DNA from: DAOVRD01 sp964521715
GTDB taxonomy: Bacteria > Planctomycetota > Brocadiia > SM23-32
NCBI GenBank assembly: GCA_964521715.1
Contig: CAZFSS010000005.1
Coordinates: 62,001-126,000 of the forward strand
Length of the DNA: 64,000 nt
Reading direction: 5' to 3'
Part shown: in pieces, positions 7,010 through 15,393 of the stretch
Numbering within the stretch: the first letter of the stretch is position 1
How the letters are laid out: every line of letters begins with the position of its first letter
The notes under the pieces: model-generated
Seen by the model: only the letters and a program-made list of their open reading frames with translations
The model's database searches: none
What the model was told of the DNA's origin: nothing
Program-made: the position numbers and the translations under genes

Positions 7010-9468
7010 TCAACGCCCCGTTTGCTCGGCGGCCGTCGCTCCCCCGCCGAGGCGCAGGCCCTGCAAGTGCTCGTCGAACACGCCGGGGGCCACGGCGTCC
7101 TTCATCTGGTGCACGCCCGTCATCTCCTCATTCGACATGCCTTCCAGTTGATCGGCCTCACGGGCGACATGCGGGGTGAGGAAGATCAGCAGCTCGGTCT
7201 TCTCCTTGTCCCTCACTGTGCGTTGGAAGAGCCTGCCGAGCAGCGGGATGTCGCCCAGGATCGGGACTTTGTCGATGCTTTCGGTATTGGAGTCCTGCAT
7301 GAGGCCGCCGATCACGATGGTGTGGTTGTCCCGGATGGCGATGCGCGTCTGGGCCGATCGCTTGGCGAAGACGGGGGCGTCCACCGTTTCGGAGATGGGC
7401 ACGGTCTCGGCCGTCGTGGTGGAGATCTCCGGGGCGATGTCCATGATGACCAGCCCCTCCGGGTTGATGTGGGGCGTGACTTTCAGGATGATGCCGATGT
7501 CCTCGTATTGGATGGTGTTGATGGTCTGGCCGGTTTCGGTGGTGCGCGTGTTCTGGATGAAGGGGACTTCCTGGCCGACGGTGATCGTGGCCGCCTGGTT
7601 GTCGCTGGTCAGGATATGGGGGCGGGACAGGATGTCGAGCTTGCCCAGTCTTTCCAGGGCCCGCAGGGCGCCCGTGACGTCCCCGCCGACCATCCTGTAG
7701 ACAAGTCCCCCGCTCTCCCCGGCGACACCGAAGTCCGTGAACAGGTTGTTCTCGTCGCCGTCCTCCTCCACGTTCAGAATGGAGAACTCGACGCCGAGGT
7801 CCAGGCTGTCGCTCCAGGTGACCTCCGCAATGAGGACCTTGATGAGCACCTGCGGGATGGGTCGGTCCAGGTTCTCGATAATGCCGCGCAGGCGGTCGAA
7901 GTTGCTGGGTGCAGTCAGGGCCAGCAGCGAGTTGGTGTCCTCGTCCGCCACGCAGTAGACGTGGCCGGCCAGGCCGCCGGCGGCTGTGGTGGCAGCCGCC
8001 TGGGAAGCCTGCTGCATCATGGCCATAAAGCCGCCTCGGCCCTGGCCCTGGCCCTGGCCCTGCTGGGCCGTCTGGCCGCCCCGTCCTGCGCCGCCTGTGG
8101 TCCTCAGTGCTCCGGTCTGCCCCTCGTTCTGGCCGAACAGATTATTCAGCAGTTCCACCAGGTTCGCCGCCTTGGCGTTCCTCAAGGCGTAGACGAGGAC
8201 GGACTCGTCCTCCACAGGATTGGCGTCGAGTTCCTTAACGACCTGCGCCACGACGTCCAGCGTGTCGGCCGGGCCGCTGACGACGATGCTGTTGGTCCGC
8301 TCATCGGCGCTGGCGATGACCTGTGGCGCGCGGTTGACGGTTTGCTCCGGCTGCTCCTGGCCCGGCGCGCCGCCAGGCCCGCGGAAGAATCGCCCGAACC
8401 CGCCCGCCCCTCCGCGCTGCTGCTGGTTCCTGGCCTGTTCCTGCTCGAACACCTGGTTGATCAGGTCCGCCGCGTCCGAGGCATCCGCGTACACAAGCTG
8501 GAAGACGCGCACGTCCGCCACGGTGGCCAGGTGCGTGTCGAGCGCCTTGACGATCTCCGCGATGCGGCGCACGTTCGACCCCGTGTCCGTCAGGATCAGG
8601 GAGTTGCTGCTGGCGTTGGCCGCCATCTCGGCGTACGCGGGGATGAGGGGTGCCAGATCATCCCTGACCTCGACTGCGTCCGCGAACTGGAGCGGGATTA
8701 TCTGCGTGACGATCTGGTCGTCGGGCTCGATCGTGCTGGGCTCAGAGCCCGTCCGCACCGGGATACTCATCTTCTTTGCCTCGTCCAGCGTGACGATCTT
8801 CAGCACGCGGCCCTTGCGCACCGCGGCGAAGCCCTGTTCCGTCAGAACGGTGTTGAGAAGCGAAACGGCTTCCTCCACGTTCAGGGGCTGACGGCTCATC
8901 ACCGTGACCCGTCCGTCCACCGTCGCCTCTTGGACGATGACCAGCCCGCCGACCTCCGAAAGGTGCTCCAGGACCGCTGAAAGGGGCGCCTCGCGGAAGT
9001 CGAGAAGGATCCCGGATGGGTCCTCTGCGGTCGTTTCGGCCTGCGGGGCCGGCTCGGCCGCTTCGGGCGCCGGGGCTGGCTCGGCTGCTTCGGCCGCCGG
9101 GGCTGGCTCGGCTGCTTCGGCCTGCGGGGCCGGTTCGCCCGCTGCCTGCGGAGCCGGTTCGGCCGCTTCGGCCGCCGGGGCTGGCTCGGCCGCNNNNNNN
9201 NNNNNNNNNNNNNNNNNNNNNNNNNNNNNNNNNNNNNNNNNNNNNNNNNNNNNNNNNNNNNNNNNNNNNNNNNNNNNNNNNNNNNNNNNNNNNCCGCTGC
9301 CTGCGGAGCCGGTTCGGCCGCTTCGGCCGCCGGGGCTGGCTCGGCCGCACGCACGTTCCACGCGCCGGCCAGCAGGGAAAGCATCACGAGGACGCGCAGG
9401 GCGAGAGCCGCCCGAGCCGGTCCTTTCCGATCTACCTGGCTGTAGCCGATGTCGATAGCGTCGTTCAT
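7010..9468 (-). CDS. gspD: Type II secretion system secretin GspD, interrupted by an assembly gap
   Basis: This is the outer-membrane secretin ring of the type II system. From ATG 9468 it has a signal peptide (hydrophobic core LALRVLVMLSLLAGA, cut after NVRA), an Ala-Glu-Pro-rich linker and an N0 domain (ILLDFREAPLSAVLEHLSE). N1-N3 domains follow, with Gln/Gly-rich insertions, then the C-terminal secretin domain with VPFIQNTRTTETG, ITVGQEVPF and the signature VPILGDIPLLGRLF. One hundred N (9194-9293) interrupt the linker and put the two halves in different frames. Removing the gap plus one copy of the exact 55-bp flanking duplication leaves 2,304 bases, 768 codons in one frame, so the real protein is probably 767 residues and intact. 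The start overlaps the GspC-like stop by ATGA. Confidence 0.93.
9040..9193 (-). repeat. Imperfect tandem repeats encoding an Ala-Glu-Pro-Ala-Pro linker in GspD
   Basis: The stretch is built of degenerate 15- and 30-base units that read AEPAP(A/Q/P)EA on the minus strand. It separates the signal peptide from the N0 domain. Such low-complexity linkers are common in planctomycete envelope proteins and are a typical cause of assembly breaks. Confidence 0.75.
9139..9348. repeat. Exact 55-bp direct duplication flanking an N gap
   Basis: Bases 9139-9193 and 9294-9348 are identical over 55 bases, and the 100 N lie exactly between them. The duplicated piece encodes part of the AEPAP-type linker of GspD. 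An exact overlap of contig ends at a k-mer length, followed by a default 100-N join, explains the pattern; merging the copies restores the gspD frame. True copy number of the linker repeats cannot be known from this sequence. Confidence 0.85.
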
Positions 9469-10010
9469 TGTCCCAGTTCCCTCTGTCGTCTCTGCCTCAT
9501 TTGCTCCAGTACGTTGGCCGCGCCGCCCTCCGCGGGCGCAGGCGTTGCCTGCTGTTCGCCGGACGCGACGCTCTCCGCCGGCGCGGGTGCAGCCGCGCCG
9601 CTCGCCTCCAGGTTCTCGCCTATGCTGACCTCGACCTGTGCGTCGTCCCGTGCATAGCGAATGCCGTCCAGCGTCACCTCGGCCACGCGGCCGCGGACGA
9701 CCTCATCCCCGGCCCGCGCCTGGACGACGGCAGCCGAACGCATGTCCTCAAGAACGGCGACGAAATTGCCTCTCTGCCGTATCACGCCGCGCAGCAGCAC
9801 GTACCGCTCGGGATCGGGCGCAGCCTGGACGACCGCTGCTTGTTCTGCCTGGCTCTTCTGTCCCCGAGCGCGCGAGAACATGTTGCGCTCGATCAGGATC
9901 TGGTATTGCTCCCACGGTTGGGGCTCGGCCGCCGAGGCTACCCCGTCCATTCCGCCCATGCCGAGGGCCAAGACCAGCGCGAACGCCAGGAATGTCGCCT
10001 TCGGGCTCAT
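9465..10010 (-). CDS. GspC/PilP-like homology-region protein of the type II secretion system
   Basis: 181 residues. The N-terminus is a cleavable-looking signal peptide (FLAFALVLALGMGG, cut after VASA), not the long inner-membrane anchor of classical GspC. Next comes a short segment with IERNMFSRARG and a GspC/PilP-type homology region (YVLLRGVIRQRGNFVAVLED to VSIGENLE, residues about 68-135), then an Ala/Pro-rich tail. In classical systems this region links the inner-membrane platform to the N0 domain of GspD. The position between gspM and gspD, with four-base overlaps at both ends, supports the role. Assignment rests on motif resemblance plus context, so I give no gene symbol. Confidence 0.7.
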   Translation of the reverse strand: MSPKATFLAFALVLALGMGGMDGVASAAEPQPWEQYQILIERNMFSRARGQKSQAEQAAVVQAAPDPERYVLLRGVIRQRGNFVAVLEDMRSAAVVQARAGDEVVRGRVAEVTLDGIRYARDDAQVEVSIGENLEASGAAAPAPAESVASGEQQATPAPAEGGAANVLEQMRQRRQRELGQ

Positions 10011-10579
10011 CGTGCGCCGCCACCTCCCGCGGGGGCGGGCTCCGCGCTCGGCTCACCCTCCGCCACGTAAAGGGTCGAAGCCTTCAGCTGCAGCGACAGC
10101 TCATCGGCGCCCTCCTTTCGGGCGCCGAGCTGTAACTCACGTATGCGCAGGGGCAGGGCGGACGTCTCAACCCGCCAGAGGAACTGCGCCACCGCCTCCA
10201 TCGACCCCGTGCCCGAAGCCAGAACCGTGATCTCACGCATCGTCCCGCCCTGCTGGCTCCGATCGGGCTTCAGGGAAGAGAGAGCCAGGCGAGCCTGCTC
10301 CGCCCAGTCGCGCATGGCGTGCAGCACGCGGCTCTCCGCTTCGGCCGGATCGGAGGTCAATCCTGCGGCGCTCAACTCCTCCCACCTGTGTGCGATCAGC
10401 CGCCGCCGCTCGAACAGCCGCCCGGCGTCCTCCAGTTTCTGCACGATTTGCGCCTGCTGGGCCTCGAGCGCGGCCCCGCTCTCCAGGATCGGCCTGATCA
10501 GGTAGTGGTCGAGAACGAGCAGCACCACCGCCGCGGCAGAAACCAGGGCAAGCTGTGTCTCACGTTTCGACAGCTTCAT
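10007..10579 (-). CDS. gspM: GspM/PilO-like inner-membrane platform protein
   Basis: 190 residues: a short cytoplasmic start (MKLSKRETQ), one membrane helix (LALVSAAAVVLLVLDHYL), a coiled-coil stretch, then a ferredoxin-like periplasmic domain ending in a Pro/Gly-rich tail. This is the build of GspM and PilO, the partner of GspL in the inner-membrane platform. It starts three bases after the gspL stop and its own stop overlaps the GspC-like start by ATGA. Sequence similarity to characterised GspM is weak, so the call leans on topology and operon position. Confidence 0.75.
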   Translation of the reverse strand: MKLSKRETQLALVSAAAVVLLVLDHYLIRPILESGAALEAQQAQIVQKLEDAGRLFERRRLIAHRWEELSAAGLTSDPAEAESRVLHAMRDWAEQARLALSSLKPDRSQQGGTMREITVLASGTGSMEAVAQFLWRVETSALPLRIRELQLGARKEGADELSLQLKASTLYVAEGEPSAEPAPAGGGGAR

Positions 10580-10582
10580 CGG

Positions 10583-11983
10583 TCACTCCGCTCCCACGCG
10601 CGCAAACGATATGGCAAACGAGCTCTCGCCTCCGGCTCCCCGGGTCTCCTGGACGTAGAGCAGCTTCACCTCAGCGAACGCGCCGGAGCCCTGCAGGGCG
10701 TCGAGCACGCCGAGCACCGCCTGCTCGTCGGTCGCCTTGCCGGACAGGACCCCGCGCATGTCCTCCTGGATGGCGAGGCTGGTGGCCCATATGTCGCCGC
10801 TCTCAGGGAAGGCCATCGTGAGTCCGACCAGGCAGTCCAGCAGCGGGGGCCTGCGGTCGTACCAGCCGCGCGCCTCGCTGACGCTCTGCACAACGCTCTC
10901 CGCCTCCGCGATCGCGGGCGCCATTGCGTCGAGCCTGCCCTGCATGGCAGCGATTTCACCTTTCCGCGCCCTTCGGTCCGCGATCAGCACACCGCCGGCC
11001 ACTGCAAGAGCCAGGAGCAGGAACGCGGCCCATGCCGCCCAACGGCCCCAGTGCCGGGCCCGCCGAACCGCCAGACGAGAGTGCAGGAAGTCGAACGGCG
11101 CCAGGTCGCTATCCAGAGCGGCGGACGCCACGGCTGCGGCGGGCGCCGCGCCGCCATCGGGCATGCCCGCGCCGGAGGCGGCCGCCGAAAGCCCGGCCAG
11201 CGGAAGCCCGGGAGCCACGTCAAGCTCCACACCCAGCTCTGCGCACGCCTCGCGCGCCGCGTCGCTCAGGCCCATGCCGTCCCACAACGCGACTCGCCCG
11301 GGGGCGCCCTCGCTGCTCGCGAGCGTCGAGCCGATTGCCAGACGCAGTGCCGCCTCCACCGCACGCGAAACCGTGCCGCTCCCCGCGATCGGAGCGTGGC
11401 GGATCGCCGTCAAGCGACCGTCGCGCGCGGAGACGAACTCGACTCCGTCCGGCGTAACCAGGGCCGTCAGGCCCCCGGAGTCCGCCGGCGCGGCGAGCGC
11501 CAGGACCGCAGCCGTGGACGTGACGGCGCGAGCTTTGAAGCGCGCAACGCGGACGGCGTCCACCACCGCGCTGAGACGTCCCCGGGTAGTCGCCACCAGC
11601 AGGGCCCGGCCGGCCTTGCCCTCGGGCGGCGCCGAGGCGAAGTCGCACACCATGTGGTCCGAGTCCGGCGCGAACGCCCGCTCGGCCTCCAACCGAAGGA
11701 TGGCGGCCAGGGACCGCGGCCCGACGGGAGGCACGTCGCGCGCCACCGCCATCACCCACCGCGCGGGGATGCCGATGGTGCCAGTGCGCGGCAGGCGCTG
11801 CTCCCTCAGGAACCGGCCCAGGCACTCGCCGACGGCCGCCGGATCGTCCCAGGTCACCTCCTTGGGAAAGACGAGCTCCGCCACGCGAACGACTTCGCGG
11901 CGGCCGTGCGCAGCCCTCACCTCGGCGGCCACGATGCGGCGTTCGCCCACGGCCAGTCCCAGTGATCGTCGCCTGCCCATCAT
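10583..11983 (-). CDS. gspL: GspL-like/PilM-PilN-type inner-membrane platform protein
   Basis: About 466 residues. The N-terminal half is an actin-like (PilM/GspL cytoplasmic) domain starting MGRRRSLGLAVGERRIVAAE. A membrane helix near residue 310 (WAAFLLLALAVAGGVLIA) and a periplasmic PilN-like domain follow. In type II systems GspL docks the ATPase GspE to the platform and pairs with GspM. I chose ATG 11983, which makes an ATGA overlap with the gspK stop; the next codon, ATG 11980, is the alternative. The frame runs far upstream of this point but is antisense or off-frame shadow there. Confidence 0.82.
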   Translation of the reverse strand: MMGRRRSLGLAVGERRIVAAEVRAAHGRREVVRVAELVFPKEVTWDDPAAVGECLGRFLREQRLPRTGTIGIPARWVMAVARDVPPVGPRSLAAILRLEAERAFAPDSDHMVCDFASAPPEGKAGRALLVATTRGRLSAVVDAVRVARFKARAVTSTAAVLALAAPADSGGLTALVTPDGVEFVSARDGRLTAIRHAPIAGSGTVSRAVEAALRLAIGSTLASSEGAPGRVALWDGMGLSDAAREACAELGVELDVAPGLPLAGLSAAASGAGMPDGGAAPAAAVASAALDSDLAPFDFLHSRLAVRRARHWGRWAAWAAFLLLALAVAGGVLIADRRARKGEIAAMQGRLDAMAPAIAEAESVVQSVSEARGWYDRRPPLLDCLVGLTMAFPESGDIWATSLAIQEDMRGVLSGKATDEQAVLGVLDALQGSGAFAEVKLLYVQETRGAGGESSFAISFARVGAE

Positions 11984-13353
11984 CGGTAGCTCGCAGTCAT
12001 TCTCATGCCGGAGGCGAACTCGCCCGCCCGCAGGGAGGCGAGTATCTCGGGATCGAGCGGCCAGCCCAGGTGAGTGAGGTCCTGCCAGCGCAGGACGTGC
12101 GGCGGGCTCGTGCGCGCGTCGATCACGGCCCGGCAGCGCCGGTAGGCCCGCCCGTCGCCGCTGACGGCCACGATGTCCGCGCTGAACTGATAGGAACGTG
12201 TGGTGACGTACGGGCCGATCGCCCTCGCCTTCTCCTCCGGCAGGGCGCCGGCCACCCACGCGATGTTGCTCAGGTCCGTTCCCGTGTCCGAACGCCGCGT
12301 CAACAGCGCGTCGACGTCGCTCTCGTCCAGTTCGGGAAGGCAGAGGAGCACCTCGCGAGGCGCAGTATTCACGTTGACCAGGCCGACCAGTTCCCGGGCG
12401 CCGGCGACCGTGAGCCGATCGGCAACCTGAGCGAACTCCTCCACGGTCAGGCCGCTCCGGAAGTAGAAGTCCAGCACGCTCCTGTAGGGCCGGCCCCGCC
12501 GGACGCTCTGCAGGATCGTGTAGATCCGATCGTCCTTGACCACGCCCCGCAGGAGCTCGGAGAGTCCCTGGGCGTTGGCGTCGTTCACGTTGATGCGCGT
12601 CTGGCCGTCGGCGGACACGTTGGGTTCGGCGCTGTACACGGTGACGTAGTCCAGGAATCCGCGATCGAGGCTGCCGTTGCGGTTGTCCTCCGGCTGGGAT
12701 TCGTCGGCGTCGTTCTCGTTGTAGTCGAGCACGCCGTTCCGGTTGGCGTCTTCGCCGTAGAGCAGGTCCCTGGACGCGCCGCGCACGAGGAGCACCTCCT
12801 CGACGGTCTCGAACGGCGAGTCCTTGCAGTAGTAGGGCTGCTTTTGCAGGAGGTAGTACTCGCTTTCGGCGCCGCTGGGGGATACTTCCGCGTCCTGGTC
12901 CCGCCAGTCGATGATGGAGTCCGCCAGCTCCGCCGTCATGCCGGGCAGCTTGAGCAGCGTGTCGCTGGATGCGGAGTTCAGGTTGATCCGCGACGCTTCG
13001 TCCACGATCCCGAATGCATACTCCTTGTCGGTCTCCAGGTTCGGGTGGATCAACCAGAACAGCCCGTCTCCGACCCGCCTCTCCTCCCACGCGACCTGCT
13101 CCAGCTCCTCGGTGGAACCGTCAGTGCCGTCGAGCACGGCCACGACGAAGGCCAGCGCCCCTGAGGCCACGGCGTCCGCCTCCAGGTCGGCCCGGCGGTT
13201 CGCCGAGGCGACCGCCTCCACGCGCATGGAGTACGCGAAGACGAGCGCCAGGCTGGCCAGCACGAGGACGACCCACATGGTCACAATGAGGACCGTGCCC
13301 TGGTCCCGCCGCCAGGCCCGCGCGCCGGGGAGCTTGCTCTGGAGGATCGTCAT
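11980..13353 (-). CDS. gspK: Type II secretion minor pseudopilin GspK with calcium-loop-like motifs
   Basis: 457 residues, the large minor pseudopilin at the tip of the pseudopilus. It has a short basic leader, then the hydrophobic helix VLIVTMWVVLVLASLALVFA; as is typical of GspK, the Glu at +5 is missing. The helix-hairpin-helix-rich globular domain includes INLNSASSDTLLKLPGM and VNVNTAPREVLLCLPEL. Two Asp/Asn-rich loops (DANRNGVLDYNEND and EDNRNGSLDRG, near residues 195-225) resemble calcium-binding EF-hand or dockerin loops; calcium sites are known in other GspK proteins. The ATG overlaps the gspJ stop by ATGA. Confidence 0.9.
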   Translation of the reverse strand: MTILQSKLPGARAWRRDQGTVLIVTMWVVLVLASLALVFAYSMRVEAVASANRRADLEADAVASGALAFVVAVLDGTDGSTEELEQVAWEERRVGDGLFWLIHPNLETDKEYAFGIVDEASRINLNSASSDTLLKLPGMTAELADSIIDWRDQDAEVSPSGAESEYYLLQKQPYYCKDSPFETVEEVLLVRGASRDLLYGEDANRNGVLDYNENDADESQPEDNRNGSLDRGFLDYVTVYSAEPNVSADGQTRINVNDANAQGLSELLRGVVKDDRIYTILQSVRRGRPYRSVLDFYFRSGLTVEEFAQVADRLTVAGARELVGLVNVNTAPREVLLCLPELDESDVDALLTRRSDTGTDLSNIAWVAGALPEEKARAIGPYVTTRSYQFSADIVAVSGDGRAYRRCRAVIDARTSPPHVLRWQDLTHLGWPLDPEILASLRAGEFASGMRMTASYR

Positions 13354-14036
13354 CGCCCGCCTCCCATGGCTGGCCCGGCGGACGCCTCCTCTTGGGGCAG
13401 GGAGCCGCATGGCAGCGCGAAGACGCACGCCATGACGTAGTCCTTCTCCGGGTCTTCCGTCTCGAGGCCGATGGTGATCCAGACGGCCAGCGGCAGCACG
13501 TTGCCTGCCGTCGTGGAGTCCCAGCTCTCCAGCCAGTCCGTGCCGTCGAAGTACGCCACGTCGAATGAACTCACCCGGCGGCAGAGGACCTCCTCGACCG
13601 GTTCCTGCGCCTCCGGCGCCAGCAGGTTGGCCGTGACGCGCCGTACGAGCGCCCGTTCGTCCGCCTGCCCCTGGGGCGTCAGCGCGATCTCGACTGCCAG
13701 TATCGGGGACGGCGGGTCGCCTCCGCACTGATCCCTCGCCAGGGCGTGGAACAGCAGATCGTCTTCCGGCTGACCGTCCCGGCCCGCCGCGTCCTCGCCG
13801 ACGAACTCGGCGGCCAGCAGTCCCGTCGGGACGGTCGCCGATTCCAGGTCCGTTCGCATCATCCTGAACGCAGCGGCCGCGCGCGCGGTCGGCTCCAGGG
13901 CCTCCTCCATCGTGCGGCGCCCGCGGAAGGCGATGCTGAGACTGGCGTAGAGCGACGCCGCCAGCATGCTCATCAGCGTCATCGCCACCAGCATCTCCAG
14001 GAGCGTGAAGGCATTCCTTGACGTCGCGCGTGCCAT
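13350..14036 (-). CDS. gspJ: Type II secretion minor pseudopilin GspJ
   Basis: 228 residues starting with a class III prepilin leader and the conserved N-methylated segment AFTLLEMLVAMTLMSML, with Glu at +5 of the mature helix. A beta-rich globular domain follows. GspJ forms the pseudopilus tip complex with GspI and GspK. The gene sits directly between gspI (one-base gap) and gspK (four-base overlap), the standard order, so I prefer GspJ over GspH or GspI. The leader peptidase (GspO/PilD) that would process it is not in this window. Confidence 0.88.
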   Translation of the reverse strand: MARATSRNAFTLLEMLVAMTLMSMLAASLYASLSIAFRGRRTMEEALEPTARAAAAFRMMRTDLESATVPTGLLAAEFVGEDAAGRDGQPEDDLLFHALARDQCGGDPPSPILAVEIALTPQGQADERALVRRVTANLLAPEAQEPVEEVLCRRVSSFDVAYFDGTDWLESWDSTTAGNVLPLAVWITIGLETEDPEKDYVMACVFALPCGSLPQEEASAGPAMGGGR

Positions 14037-14037
14037 C

Positions 14038-14421
14038 TCACTCGCTCCCCGCGTAGCCCAGGGTCGTCATCACGACGCTGCGGGTCTGACCACGGGCCTT
14101 CCACGTCACCGTGAGGGCCACCTCGCTGACCTGCGGCTCCTCCCACTCGCTGACCGCCACCTGCCAGGAGTACTGCGGCCATTCGTCGCCGAAGTCCCCC
14201 CTCGTTGCGCTGCTCTGCCAGTCGCCGGTCGCCATCATCTCGGCCAGCTTGCTGCGGGCGAGTATGGCGGCCTCGGTGCGCTGTCGCGCCGTCACGCCAA
14301 GCCCCATGGCCAGCGAAATGCCCGCCATGGCGGCCGGCAGTATCGCGCCCACGAGCGCCAGGCTCACCAGCACCTCTATGAGCGTGAAGCCGCGCCTCCG
14401 TCTGTCGGTCGAGCTCTTCAT
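14038..14421 (-). CDS. gspI: Type II secretion minor pseudopilin GspI
   Basis: 127 residues with a basic leader (MKSSTDRRRRG), the cleavage and methylation motif GFTLIEVLVSLALVGAILP, and a short globular domain, as expected for GspI at 120-130 residues. The ATG overlaps the gspH stop by one base (TGATG). With GspJ and GspK it caps the pseudopilus. Identity follows from size, motif and position in the G-H-I-J-K order. Confidence 0.87.
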   Translation of the reverse strand: MKSSTDRRRRGFTLIEVLVSLALVGAILPAAMAGISLAMGLGVTARQRTEAAILARSKLAEMMATGDWQSSATRGDFGDEWPQYSWQVAVSEWEEPQVSEVALTVTWKARGQTRSVVMTTLGYAGSE

Positions 14422-14921
14422 CAGTCCTTGCCGGGTCGCTGAACGACGAAAGCCTCGGTGGGGGCGGCGCAGACCACCTCCGCCACGCCTCCCTTCACGT
14501 CCGTCACCCGGATCATGGCCGGCTCGGCGCGCCCGTCCGGGAAGAAGTCCAGGTAGTCGCGGCTGCCGTATGCGTCGGCGACTCCCACGTCAACTTCGTC
14601 GGGCAGCCTGAACGCCACGCCGAGGCTCGACTCGATCTGCCGGAAGCCGCCCTCTCCGGGCGCGGTAAGGAAGACCGTGCGTTGGCGCAGATCGAAGTTG
14701 AGCCGATAGACACGCCCTTCGCTGATGGCCCGCGAATGGGCGAGCCGCGTGACGGCAAGGATACGCGCGGCCGTGTCATCCGTCTTACGGGAGATGAAGA
14801 ACCCCCGAAGGGACGGTGACGCCGCCCCGAGCAACGTGCAGATGATGACCATGACCAGCACCAGCTCCAGGAGCGTGAAGCCGCGCCGGCAGGGCCGGTC
14901 AGCGGGTCGACCAGTTGTCAA
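14421..14921 (-). CDS. gspH: Type II secretion minor pseudopilin GspH, likely TTG start
   Basis: About 166 residues, with prepilin leader CRRGFTLLELVLVMVIICTLL and a globular domain typical of GspH/FimT. No ATG or GTG fits. I place the start at TTG 14921, where a GGAGGGG ribosome-binding sequence lies six bases upstream and the leader is a sensible 13 residues. This makes a 23-base overlap with the end of gspG. The frame is open farther upstream, but only inside gspG. The use of TTG may lower its yield relative to the major pseudopilin. Confidence 0.83.
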   Translation of the reverse strand: MTTGRPADRPCRRGFTLLELVLVMVIICTLLGAASPSLRGFFISRKTDDTAARILAVTRLAHSRAISEGRVYRLNFDLRQRTVFLTAPGEGGFRQIESSLGVAFRLPDEVDVGVADAYGSRDYLDFFPDGRAEPAMIRVTDVKGGVAEVVCAAPTEAFVVQRPGKD

Positions 14922-15351
14922 TGTCGTCCCCTCCGCCGCTCTGGCCGTCGGGACCCAAGGAGTACAGGTCGTACCCCTCGCGATTGTGATCGCCGGGGTA
15001 GGTGTAGACGTAGGGGGTGCCCCACGGGTCATTCGGCACGCCACGGCTGATGTACGGGCCGCGCCAGTCGTCCATGCCCGTGGGTTGGTCCACGAGGGCC
15101 CCGATCCCTTCCTGAGCCGTCGGGAAGCGCCCCGTGTCGATCTCAAACGCGTCCAGCGCCACCTCCAGATTCGAGATGTCCGTGCGCGCGGCGGTGATCC
15201 GTGCCTGCTCCGACCGCTTCGTGAACTTAGGCACGACCACGGCCGCCAGGACGGTGAGGATGACCAGGACCAGCAGCAGCTCGATCAGCGTGAAACCACG
15301 CCGAAGGGCCGCCCCGCCCGGCCTGCGTTGCGCTCGTCTGTGGGAGCTCAT
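14899..15351 (-). CDS. gspG: Type II secretion major pseudopilin GspG
   Basis: 150 residues with leader and helix RGFTLIELLLVLVILTVLAA and the conserved GspG C-terminal half: GRFPTAQEGIGALVDQP, then DPWGTPYVYTYPG and YDLYSLGPDGQSGGGDD, which in other GspG proteins forms a calcium site. This is the main subunit of the pseudopilus that pushes folded substrates through GspD. A GGAGAACGGAGC sequence precedes the ATG. It lies 42 bases after gspF. Confidence 0.95.
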   Translation of the reverse strand: MSSHRRAQRRPGGAALRRGFTLIELLLVLVILTVLAAVVVPKFTKRSEQARITAARTDISNLEVALDAFEIDTGRFPTAQEGIGALVDQPTGMDDWRGPYISRGVPNDPWGTPYVYTYPGDHNREGYDLYSLGPDGQSGGGDDIDNWSTR

Positions 15352-15393
15352 GCTCCGTTCTCCTTTCCGTCTCTCCGGCCGCTGACCTGTGCC

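Noticed and set aside
9040..9348. Phase-variable repeat switching gspD off.
   Set aside because: The frame break coincides with an N gap between identical 55-bp ends, and merging restores the frame; an assembly artefact is simpler.
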